DNA of 64,000 nt from CAVPGP01 sp963718065 (GTDB lineage: Bacteria > Actinomycetota > Thermoleophilia > Gaiellales > Gaiellaceae): positions 1 to 64,000 of the forward strand of contig CAVQYE010000009.1 in assembly GCA_963718065.1 (NCBI GenBank). The letters run 5' to 3'. The translations under genes were made by a program, and so were the position numbers. Below are positions 56,138-64,000 of the stretch, piece after piece (the first letter of the stretch is position 1; each line of letters opens with the position of its first letter). Under the pieces are notes generated by a model. The model saw only the letters and a program-made list of their open reading frames with translations, made no database searches and was not told the origin of the DNA.

Positions 56138-56708
56138 TGGCTGACGCAGTACTACATGGCCTGCCTCGACGTCGAGGGGCGCCGCTGCCTCGTCGTCGGC
56201 GGCGGCGTCGGTCGGGCTCGAGAAGGCCGCCGGGCTCGCCGCGTGCGGCGCGCGCGGTGACGGTCGTCTCGCCGTCGAGCTCCACGACGGGCTTCGCGCG
56301 AGCTCGACGTCGACTGGCACGCGCGCGGCGTACGAGCCGCGCGACCTCGAGGGCATGTTCCTCGTGATCGCCGCGACGTCGGATCGCGCCGTCAACGAGG
56401 CCGTCCACCGCGACGCCGAGGCGCGCGCGATGCTCTGCAACGTCGCCGACGTGCCGGAGCTCTGCAACTTCATCCTCCCGGCCGTGCACCGCGAGGGCCC
56501 GATCGCCGTCGCCGTCTCGACGGGCGGCGCCTCGCCGGCGCTCGCGAAGCGGCTGCGCGTCGCAGATCGCGGAGCTCGTCGGCCCGGAGCACGCCGAGCT
56601 CGCCGAGGAGCTGCGCGCGCTGCGGCCCGAGGTCGAAGGAGCGCTTCGCCACCTACGAGGAGCGGCGCGACTACTTCGAGGAGCTGGTCGACGGAGCGGC
56701 TCTCGTGA
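56137..56708 (+). CDS. Precorrin-2 dehydrogenase / siroheme synthase N-domain, frameshifted
   Basis: About 190 residues, the CysG N-terminal (SirC/Met8-like) module that oxidises precorrin-2 and inserts iron to make siroheme. YYMACLDVEGRRCLVVGGG is the Rossmann entry; then VGLEKAAGLAACGA, LVIAATSDRAVNEAVHRDAE, LCNVADVPELCNFILPAV and IAVAVSTGGASPALAKRLR. GTG 56137 overlaps the ferredoxin stop; the stop overlaps the SUMT start (GTGA). Supplies siroheme for the sulfite reductase of this operon. Indels near 56153, 56205-56300, 56565 and 56640-56690. Confidence 0.9.
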
Positions 56709-57449
56709 CGGTGTGGCTCGTCGGCGCCGGCCCGGGCGACCCCGGGCTGATCACGGCGCGCGGGCTCGATCTCGTGCGCAGCTGCGAGGCGCTCGTCTAC
56801 GACGTGCTCGTCGCGCCCGGAGCTCGTCGCCGAGGCGCCCGAGGACGCGCTGCTGATCTCCGCGCGAGCGGATCAGGCAGGGCGAGCTGAACGAGCTGCT
56901 CGTCGACCTCGGCCGCCAGGGTCTCGAGACGGTGCGCCTGAAGGGCGGCGACCCGTTCGTCTTCGGCCGCGGCGGCGAGGAGGCGCTCGCGCTGGCGGAA
57001 GCGGGCATCCCGTTCGAGGTCGTGCCCGGGCGTGTCGGCGATCTCGGCCGTGCCCGCGTCGGCGGGCATCCCGGTCACGCACCGCGGCGTCTCGGCGCAG
57101 GTCACGCTCGTGAGCGGCCACTCGGCCTACGGCGACGACCTCGACTACGAGCACCTGGCCACGACGCCCGGGCACGCTCGTCGTCTTCATGGGCCTCGCC
57201 GCATCTGAGCGGCATCGCCGCGCGCCTGATCGAGCACGGCAAGTCGCCCGACACTCCGGCCGCGGTCGTCTCGCGCGGCACGACGCCGACGGCCGCTCGG
57301 TCACCGGCGAGCTGCACGAGGTCGCCGCTGGGCGGGGCTCGAGTCCGCCGGCGCTGCTCGTCGTCGGCGACGTCGTCTCGCTGCAGCTGCTCGGCTCAGG
57401 ACCGGGAGCTGGCGGCCGTGCTCGGCCGAGCGCGCTGCGCGCGGCCTAG
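56705..57449 (+). CDS. cobA: Uroporphyrinogen-III C-methyltransferase (SUMT), frameshifted
   Basis: About 245 residues. Adds two methyl groups from SAM to uroporphyrinogen III, giving precorrin-2 for siroheme. VWLVGAGPGDPGLITARGLD, RLKGGDPFVFGRGGEEALAL, PASAGIPVTHRGVSAQVTLV, VVFMGLAHLSGIA and VVSRGTTPTA are the family landmarks. It is the last gene of the sulfate-assimilation operon. Its present stop (57447-57449) lies within the conserved boundary block of the repeat element that follows, so the last few codons derive from that element. Confidence 0.9.
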
Positions 57450-57807
57450 CTGTAGTTCCTGAGAGCGTTGCTGCATCCGGACCTTCTTGGTGGCTGGAGC
57501 TGCGGAGCCACCGGCTCGACGGAGGGTGATCCGGACGAAGTCGCGCGCTCACGCGGGGCCTGCGCGCGAAGCCGCCGCTGGCGGCCCTGGCGGCCCCGGG
57601 ACGCGGCCGTTCCGGCCGTGTCCCTGCCTCAGAGGCAAGGACACGGCCAAACGGGCCGCGCCGATCTGGACCTGCCCCGCCTCGGGCGCAGGGCAATTGC
57701 CCCGTTGGGACATGTCCCTCCCTCTGAGGCAGGGACGTGGCGCAAAGGGCCAGGCGCGCGACGCCGCGCAGGCGCGCCTTCGCGGCCGGGCGAGCTCGTC
57801 CACATCG
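57434..57807 (+). repeat. Palindrome-rich convergent-gap element, copy 3
   Basis: Boundary block 57434-57471; core hairpin 57598-57624 (11-bp stem around GTTCC); GCCTCAGAGGC at 57627-57637; GGGACATGTCCC at 57707-57718; CCTCTGAGGCAGGGACGTGG at 57721-57740. Same orientation as copy 2, with which it aligns through CGTCCACAT near 57806. It fills the gap between cobA (+) and leuD (-); nothing else is visible there. Confidence 0.85.
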
Positions 57808-57835
57808 ACGTCAGGAAGTCGCCTCGGGCCTACAC

Positions 57836-58436
57836 CTAGACCGCGATCGCGCGCGTGTCGACGCGCGCGTCGTGGCCGCCTCGTAGGCGGCGATCCGCTC
57901 CTCGCGCTGCATCGTCCGCGCGACGTCGTCGAGGCCGTGGACGAGCAGTCTCGCGCGCGTACTCGTCGAGCTCGATCGGGATGCGCAGGCCGTCCGGGTG
58001 CGTGATCTCGCAGCGCCTCCAGGTCGACGGTGAGCTCGTTGCGCCCGGCGACCGCCGCCTTGATCGCGTCGAGCTGCGTCCTCGGACAGCTCGAGCGGCG
58101 CGAGGCCCGTCTTGACGGCGTTCGAGCGGAAGATGTCGCTGTAGCTCGGCGCCAGGATCGACGCGGAAGCCGTAGTCCTCGAGCGCCCACGCGCGCGTGC
58201 TCGCGCGAGGAGCCGCAGGCGAAGTTGCGGCCGGCGACGAGGATCTGACGCGCCCTCGTACTCGGGCCGGTGCAGCTCGAAGTCGGGATCCTTCATCCAG
58301 TCGTAGAAGAGGAACTCGCCGTAGCCGGAGCGCTCGATCCGCTTCAGGAACTGCTTCGGGATGATCTGGTCGGTGTCGACGTCGGCGCGGTCGAGCACCG
58401 CCGCGCGCACCCGTCACCTGCGCGCAGCTCCCTCAT
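57836..58436 (-). CDS. leuD: 3-isopropylmalate dehydratase small subunit, frameshifted
   Basis: About 198 residues. AAVLDRADVDTDQIIPKQFL, LFYDWMKDPDFELHRPEYEG, FACGSSREHARWALEDYGF, YSDIFRSNAVKTGLAPLEL and ITHPDGLRIPIELDEYARE mark LeuD, the swivel domain that completes the aconitase-like active site with LeuC. Its start overlaps the leuC stop (ATGA). It is the last gene of the minus-strand operon. Indels near 58400, 58245, 58150, 58070, 58010, 57950. Confidence 0.92.
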
Positions 58437-59846
58437 GCGAGCTCCCTCCGCACGTCCGGTGAAGCGGCCCGCGATCGCGGCCGCGGCGGCCATCGCCGGG
58501 CGAGACGAGGTGCGTGCGGCCGCCGCGCGCCCTGGCGGCCCTCGAAGTTGCGGTTCGAGGTCGAGGCGCAGCGCTCGCCCGGCTGGCAGGATGTCGGGGT
58601 TCATGCCGAGGCACATCGAGCAGCCGGCCTGGCGCCACTCGAAGCCGGCGCTCGTGAAGACGCGGTCGAGGCCCTCCTCCTCGGCCTGCCGCTTCACCTT
58701 CGCCGAGCCCGGCACGACCATCGCGCGGACGCCGTCGGCGCGACGCGCCGGCCGTCGACGACCGCCGCCGCCGCGCGCAGGTCCTCGATCCGCGCGTTCG
58801 TGCACGAGCCGATGAAGACGCGGTCGATGCGGATCTCCCGGATCGGCGTGCCCGGCTCGAGCGCCATGTAGCGCAGCGCGCGCTCGACCACCTCGCGCTC
58901 GACCGGATCGTCGTAGCGCGGCCGGGTCGGGGACGACGCCGTCGACCGGCGCGACCATGCCCGGGTTCGTGCCCCAGGTGACCTGCGGCGTGAGCGCCGA
59001 CACGTCGATCTCGATCGATCTCGTCGAAGGACGCGTCCGCGTCGGACGGCAGGCCGCGCCACGCGTCGAGCGCGCCGCTCCCACGCGGCGCCGCGCGGCG
59101 CCGCCGGGCGGCCCTCGAGGTACGCGAACGTCGTGTCGTCGGGCGCGACCATGCCCGACCGCGCGCCGGCCTCGATCGACATGTTGCAGACGGTCATCCG
59201 CCCCTCCATCGAGAGCGCCTCGATCGCCGGGCCGGCGTACTCGATCGCGTGGCCGACGCCGCCGGCGACGCCGATCCGCCCGATCGCGCCGAGCACGAGG
59301 TCCTTCGCGGTCACGCCGAACGGCAGGCTCGCCCGACGAAGCGCACGAGCATCGTCTTCGGCCGCGCCTGCGAGCAGCGTCTGCGTCGCGAGCACGTGCT
59401 CGACCTCGGAGGTGCCGATCCCGAACGCGAGCGCGCCGAACGCGCCGTGGGTGGACGTGTGCGAGTCGCCGCACACGATCGTCATCCCCGGCTGCGTGAG
59501 CGCCGAGCTCCGGGCTCATCACGTGCACGATCCCCTCGCGCCCGCTGCCGGTCGCGTTGCAGCGGGACGCCGAACTCCGCGCAGTTCGCGCGCGAGCGCG
59601 TCGAGCTGCGCCTTCGCGATCAGGTCGGTGATCGGCCCCGGCTCCGTCGGCACGTTGTGATCCATCGTCGCGATCGTCAGGTCGGGCCGGCGCACGCGGC
59701 GGCCCGCGAGCCGCAGCGCCTCGAACGCCTGCGGGCGAGGTCACCTCGTGCACGAGGTGCAGGTCGACGTAGAGCAGCGCCGGCTCGCCGGGCGGCTCGT
59801 CGACGACGTGCGCGTTCCAGATCTTCTCGAACAGCGTCCGCGCCAT
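58433..59846 (-). CDS. leuC: 3-isopropylmalate dehydratase large subunit, frameshifted
   Basis: About 470 residues. MARTLFEKIWNAHVVDEPPG, ALLYVDLHLVHEVTSP, MTIVCGDSHTSTHGAFGAL, FGIGTSEVEHVLATQTLLAG, MTVCNMSIEAGARSGMVAPD and DRVFIGSCTNARIEDLRAAA, then RQAGCSMCLGMNPDI. The Cys in SCTN and the CSMCLG pair bind the [4Fe-4S] cluster. It isomerises isopropylmalate in leucine synthesis. The start overlaps the pheA stop by one base. Many single-base insertions are present. Confidence 0.93.
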
Positions 59847-60666
59847 CAGTGGTCTCCGGTCGCCGGGTAGCTGCCGAAGATCCGCACCTCGCGCGTCCAC
59901 TCGCGCATCTCGACGAGCGCCGCTGGAGCTCGGCGTCGAGCGGATGGCCGTCGAGCACCATGTCGAAGCGGTAGCGGAAGCGTCGACTGCGGGATCGGCC
60001 GCGAGACGAGCTGCACGAGGTTGAGGCCGTGGCGGTGGAACGGCCCGAGCGCGTGGTAGAGCGAGCCGGGCTGGTGGTCGGTGACGAACGACAGCGCGGT
60101 GCGCCAGCGCGCGGGCGCGGTCGATCACGGTGTGCGCGGCGATGCCGACGAAGCGCGTGAAGGCCGCGTGGTCGCCCACGTCGGCGCGATCACGTGCAGG
60201 CCGAGAGCGCGCGGCGGCCTCGGCGCTCGCGATCGCGGCCTCGGTCGGGTCGTCCGACTCGGCCACCTCGCGCGCGGCGTCGGCGGTCGTGGCGGTCGGG
60301 ATGCAGCCCGCGCCTGCGTGAGGTCGGCGACGAGCTCGCGGCACTGGTCGAAGGCGACCGGGTTCGGGAGCGGATCCCGTACGTCGGAGAGCGGATCGGC
60401 CGTTCCGGGCGAGCAGGCAGTGGACGATCGGGGCAGCGTCACCTCGGACGACGATCGAGAGCGGCGCCTCGTAGAGCAGGTCGTGCGTCTCGGCGACCGG
60501 GCCCGTGCAGCGAGTTCTCGATCGGCAGCACGCCCAGCGTCACGTCAGCCGGAGACGACGGCCTCGACGACGGCGATGAAGCTCGCGTACGGCCCGGTCG
60601 TCCGCCGTCGGGCGCGAGGCGCGCCGTCGCGGCCGCGCTGTGGCTCCCCGCCGGCCCGGGGTAGCC
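59846..60666 (-). CDS. pheA: Prephenate dehydratase with ACT domain, frameshifted
   Basis: About 270 residues. VGYPGPAGSHSAAATARLAP opens the PDT domain; LGVLPIENSLHGPVAETHDL and LPIVHCLLAR follow; the C-terminal ACT regulatory domain is HQPGSLYHALGPFHRHGLNL then VQLVSRPIP. It converts prephenate to phenylpyruvate and is usually feedback-inhibited by phenylalanine through the ACT domain. The start codon is uncertain: GAAGGAG at 60672-60678 precedes a region that lost a base. A chorismate mutase gene lies three genes upstream in the operon. Confidence 0.88.
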
Positions 60667-60676
60667 GACGACTCCT

Positions 60677-60853
60677 TCACCAGCGGAAGCCGATCTTGAT
60701 CGGGCGTTCGCAGGTGGCGCAGACGGTGCGGGCGGCGCCCTTGTGCTCGGCCAGCACGCGTGGCACCGGGACGGCGCAGGTGCACGTCCTGGAGACGACG
60801 GCGACGGGCCAGGGGTCGGGCACGTGGTCGGGGATCAGACCGGTGTTGTCCAT
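60677..60853 (-). CDS. 58-residue Cys-rich small protein
   Basis: MDNTGLIPDHVPDPWPVAVV, then RTCTCAVPVPR and TVCATCERPIKIGFRW. Four cysteines in two CxC/CxxC knuckles suggest a zinc ribbon. Its start overlaps leuB by 19 bases and its stop lies just upstream of the pheA ribosome site. No named family recognised. The frame is clean although its neighbours are frame-broken. Confidence 0.6.
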   Translation of the reverse strand: MDNTGLIPDHVPDPWPVAVVSRTCTCAVPVPRVLAEHKGAARTVCATCERPIKIGFRW

Positions 60854-61862
60854 TGCGTCTCCTTCGAGATCGTCGGCTGGAGCCGCTCGAGGACGGCGTC
60901 GGCGAATTGCTCGGTCGTGCGCTCCCGCCGACGTCGGGCGTCGGGGCGGTGCCGAGCGCGGCGTTGACGGCGGCCTCGAGCGCGGCGGCGAGCGGCGCGC
61001 TCGCCGAGCCCGTGCTCGAGCAGCAAGGCGAGCGAGCGCAGCATCGCGGTCGGGTTCGCGCGCCCTGTGCCGGCGATGTCGGGCGCCGAGCCGTGCACCG
61101 GCTCGAAGATCCCGGGCCCGCCGTCGCCGAGGCTCGCCGACGCGGCGAGGCCGAGGCCGCCGGTCACGGCGGCGGCGACGTCGGAGAGGATGTCGCCGAA
61201 GGTGTTCTCCATCACGAGCACGTCGAACTCTCCGGGTGCGTGACGATCTGCATCGCCACCGAGTCGACGAGGCCGTGGCGCAGCTCGACGTCCGGGGTAG
61301 TCGGCCGCCACCTCGGTGACGACGCCCGCGCCACATGCGCGACGTCGTCGAGCACGTTCGCCTTGTCGACCGAGAGCAGCCGGTCCGCTGCGACCGCGGG
61401 CGAGCTCGAACGCGCGCCGCGCGAGGCGCTCGACCTGCTCGGGTGGTACTCGCACGTGTCGAAGACGGTGCCGTCGTCGCGGGTGCCGCGGGCGCCGTAG
61501 TAGAGGCCGCCGACGAGCTCGCGCACGATCAGCAGGTCGACGCCTCGCGCGAGCCGGCGGGCCGGAGGTTGGCGTAGACGTCGAGCTCGCGGCGCAGCCC
61601 GATCAGCCCGCCTCGGGCCGCACCGCGGAGCCGTCCCACTTCGGCCCGCCGACCGCGCCGAGCAGCACGGCGTCGGCCGCGCGGCACGCGGCGAGCGTCT
61701 CGGCGGGAAGCGGGTCGCCGACCGCGTCGATCGCGGCGCCGCCGAAGGGGTGCTCCTCCAACGTCGAGGTCGAGCGGCAGCGCGTCGAGCACGCGCACGG
61801 CCTCCGCCATCACCTCGGGCCCGATCCCGTCGCCGGGCAGGCAGACGATGCGGCTTAGTCAT
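60835..61862 (-). CDS. leuB: 3-isopropylmalate dehydrogenase, frameshifted
   Basis: About 340 residues. IVCLPGDGIGPEVMAEAVRV, DAVLLGAVGGPKWDG, LRRELDVYANLRPA, LLIVRELVGGLYYGARGTRD, FDVLVMENTFGDILSDVAAA, GGLGLAASASLGDGGPGIFE and PVHGSAPDIAGTGRANPTAM define LeuB. It oxidatively decarboxylates 3-isopropylmalate with NAD. The start ATG 61862 overlaps the chorismate mutase stop. Several indels. Confidence 0.93.
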
Positions 61863-62129
61863 CGCCCAGCTCCCGCCGCGTCAGGTCGAGGACGAAGGCG
61901 ACGAGCTCGGCGAGGCCCTCGTCCGACAGCGGGCCTTCGTTCTCCGTCGCGAGGAGCTGCCGGAGCCAGTCCTCGCGGTCCGGCGCGCAGCGGCAGTCCC
62001 GTTCGCGCTTGTGCTCGTGCAGCTCCCGGACGATCTCGAGCCGCCGGTTGACGAGCGCGACGAGCTCGCGGTCGCAGCGGTGATTCGCTCGCGCAGCTCC
62101 GCCAGCACCGGATCGGCTGCGGTCGTCAC
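61855..62129 (-). CDS. Chorismate mutase, AroQ type, frameshifted
   Basis: About 91 residues: PVLAELRERITAADRELVAL, VNRRLEIVRELHEHKRER, PDREDWLRQLLATENEGPLS, EGLAELVAFVLDLTRREL. The pattern of R in helix 1, the ELVALVNRR segment, K in EHKRER and the PDRE turn match the all-helical AroQ fold. One base is missing near 62075. It converts chorismate to prephenate, the substrate of PheA in the same operon. GTG start overlaps the thrC stop (GTGA). Confidence 0.8.
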
Positions 62130-63345
62130 GCGCCGACCCCCAGCTCGTCGAGCAGCGCGTCGACGTCGGCGTCGATCTCGATCGGCTGCCGCGTTGGCCG
62201 ATCGAGCGCCGGCGTCTTCAGCCCGGTGCCGGTGACGAGCACGACGACGCGGTCCGTTCTGCCGAGCTCGCCGGCGCGAACGGCTCGCGGAGGGCGCCGA
62301 TCGCGACGCCCGTCGCGCCCTCGCCGAAGATGCCCGTCTCTCGGCGAGCAGCGCGATGTTCGGGCCGATCTCGTCCTCGGGCACCGCGTAGATGCCGCCG
62401 CCCGACGAGCGCGCCGTCGCGATCGTGAGGTCGCCGTCGGCCGGGTTGCCGATCGCGATCGACGGGCGATCGAGTTCGGCCGCACCGGCGAGACGCGGCC
62501 GCTCGTCGGCGAACGCGGACGCGACCGGCGCGCACCCCTCCGCCTGGCCGCCGTAGAGCGCGGCTGCGCGCCGGCGATCAGCCCGAGCCGCTCGAACTGC
62601 TCGAAGCCCAGCCAGACCTTGGTGAACATCGCGCCGGAGCCGATCGGGCAGCACGACCGCGTCGGGCGTCTCCCAGCCGAGCTGCTCGACGATCTCGAAC
62701 GCGAGCGTCTTCGAGCCCTCGGCGTAGTACGAGCGCAGGTTCACGTTGACGATCCCCCACTCGACCTCGCCGGCGAGCTCGCTCGACGAGCCGCGAGCAG
62801 TCGTCGTAGCTGCCGCGGACGCCGTAGACCGTCGCGCCGTAGACCGTGCGTCGCGGCAGCTTCTCGGGCTCGAGCCCGGGGACAGAAGATCACGGCGTGC
62901 ATGCCGTTCGCGGCCGCGCGCGCCGCGACGGCGTTCGGCGAGGTTGCCGGTCGACGTAGCCGACGAGCGTCTCGAGCCCGAACTCGCGCGACTTCGCAGC
63001 GGCGACCGCGACGACGCGGTCCTTGAACGAGTGCGTCGGGTTCGCCAGGTCGAGCTTCAGCAGACCTCGCCGACGCCGATCGCCTCGCGAGCCGCGGCGC
63101 CGGCACGAGCGGCGTGAAGCCGGGCCCGCTCGCGGCGTCGGCCGGCGGCGCTCGCCGGCAGCAGCGCCTCGTAGCGCCAGAGCGACTGCGGCCCGGCCTC
63201 GATGCGACTCGCGCGTCACGCGTGCGGCGATCTCGTCCCAGTCGTAGACCGGCTCGAGCGGCCCGAAGCAGCGGGCGCAGATACCGTTCGCATCGGCCGG
63301 ATACTCGCTCTCGCAGACGCGACAGCGCAAAACGTCAACCGGCAT
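62126..63345 (-). CDS. thrC: Threonine synthase, zinc-ribbon type (paralogue 2), frameshifted
   Basis: About 405 residues. Zinc ribbon LRCRVCESEYPADANGICAR followed by CFGPLEPVYDWDEIAARVTR; PLP lysine in LKLDLANPTHSFKDRVVAVA; NLRSYYAEGSKTLAFEIVEQ; IAIGNPADGDLTIATARSSG; VLVTGTGLKTPALDR; DADVDALLDELGVGA at the end. It heads the operon thrC-aroQ-leuB-pheA-leuC-leuD. The start ATG 63345 is only 27 bases from the divergent aminotransferase ATG, so promoter signals must overlap the 5' ends. Confidence 0.9.
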
Positions 63346-63372
63346 GTCACCACCCTGGTCTCAGTTCGGGAA

Positions 63373-64000
63373 ATGCAATTCCGTCGAATCCACGATCTCC
63401 CCCCTACGTCTTCGCGACGGTCGACCAGCTGAAGCGCGAGCTGCGGCGCGACGGGCGCGACGTGATCGATCTCGGCTTCGGCAATCCCGACATCCCCTCG
63501 CCGGTCGAGCGGTCGAGAAGCTGGCCGAGGCGGCGGCGAAGCCGACGAACCACCGCTACTCCGCGAGCCGCGGGCTGCCGAAACTGCGGCAGGCGGTCTG
63601 CGAGCGCTACGAGCGGCGCTTCGGCGTGCAGCTCGACCCCGAGACGCACGTCGTAGCACGATCGGCGCCAAGGAGGGCCTCTCGCACCTGATGTGGGTGC
63701 TGCTCGAGCCGGGCGACAGCGCCGTCGTGCCGAGTCCGAGCTACCCGATCCACCTGGTCGCCCCGCGCCTCGCCGGCGCGACCGTCGTCGCACGCGCCGA
63801 TCGAGAACGGCGACTTCCTCAGGGCGTGATCGAGACGCTCGAGCGCTCGCGCCCGCGCCCCGCGTCGTGATCGTCTCGTTCCCGCACAACCCGACCACGC
63901 GGTCTCACCGACGAGGCGCAGATGCAGCGGCTCGTCGACCTCGCGCGCGAGCACGAGTTCATGCTCGTGCACGACTTCGCCTACGCGGACATCGCCTTCG
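63373..64000 (+). CDS. Class I aminotransferase, 3' end outside window
   Basis: MQFRRIHDLPPYVFATVDQL, DVIDLGFGNPDIPSPVE, NHRYSASRGLPKLRQAVCER, IGAKEGLSHLMWVLLEPGDS, VPSPSYPIHLVAPRLAGATV and VVIVSFPHNPTT, then DLAREHEFMLVHDFAYADIA. Fold-type I PLP enzyme of the alanine / LL-diaminopimelate aminotransferase group; the PLP lysine lies beyond the window. Divergent from the thrC operon. Indels near 63402, 63512, 63660, 63795, 63825, 63860 and 63900. Confidence 0.88.

Noticed and set aside
1..64000. tRNA, rRNA and phage or plasmid genes
   Set aside because: Looked for and not seen; the only mobile element I can support is the IS21 copy.

Overview
The window joins DNA from two unrelated bacteria. 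Bases 1 to about 5,963 are moderate-GC, have no Shine-Dalgarno signals and carry an intergenic 8-bp-period repeat. They encode two-domain UspA proteins, a SPOR-domain lipid-envelope-type protein, an IS21-family insertion sequence and the 5' two thirds of ruvB, all of a Bacteroidetes (Bacteroidales-like) kind. From about 5,964 to the end the DNA is very GC-rich, uses Shine-Dalgarno starts and many GTG starts, and encodes actinobacterial proteins. These include a CysO-like sulfur carrier, zinc-ribbon threonine synthases and [4Fe-4S] APS/PAPS reductase. I infer a deep actinomycete such as Thermoleophilia/Gaiellales, but no marker gene proves this. RuvB is cut in mid-domain and becomes the inside of an acyl-CoA synthetase, so the join is most likely an assembly chimera.

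Layout of the high-GC part. 5.96-10.4 kb: ADP-forming acyl-CoA synthetase fragment, phosphoketolase and acetate kinase (a phosphoketolase-to-acetate route). 10.3-13.1 kb: a small PH-like protein, a sigma-70 factor and two divergent UspA genes. 13.2-16.8 kb: a LolCDE/MacB-type ABC exporter. 17.1-21.1 kb: GAPDH and pyruvate phosphate dikinase, convergent. 21.3-24.2 kb: CBS protein, HAD phosphatase/phosphomutase and a membrane-anchored NirK-like copper protein. 24.4-32.9 kb: a two-gene cassette of giant proteins of unknown function. 33.2-43.8 kb: exported proteins (YncE-like, CAP domain, a 2,100-residue LamG/FN3/deacetylase-like protein, a PilX-like minor pilin). 43.9-46.5 kb: CysO-like carrier, proA, proB. 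46.5-49.2 kb: HNH-repeat protein and PEP carboxylase. 49.3-51.1 kb: amt and glnK. 51.4-57.4 kb: threonine synthase, then the assimilatory sulfate operon sulfite reductase-cysH-unknown-ferredoxin-siroheme synthase-SUMT. 57.8-63.3 kb: a tightly overlapped amino-acid operon thrC-aroQ-leuB-(58 aa)-pheA-leuC-leuD on the minus strand. 63.4 kb-end: an aminotransferase cut by the window edge.

Many genes are interrupted by single-base indels, mostly one-base G/C insertions. They cluster in 6.2-10.2, 24.9-27.7 and 49.3-64 kb and are almost absent elsewhere. They look like uncorrected long-read errors, so I describe the reconstructed proteins rather than calling everything a pseudogene.

The most unusual signals are: (i) a 150-370 bp palindrome-rich element present once in each of the three long gaps between convergent genes and nowhere else; (ii) a 17-bp AT-rich palindrome upstream of PEP carboxylase and, as a tandem pair, upstream of the sulfite reductase operon, with a related site upstream of glnK-amt; (iii) a strong intrinsic terminator inside the glnK leader; (iv) the giant two-protein cassette; and (v) a 165-bp element with 19-bp terminal inverted repeats.
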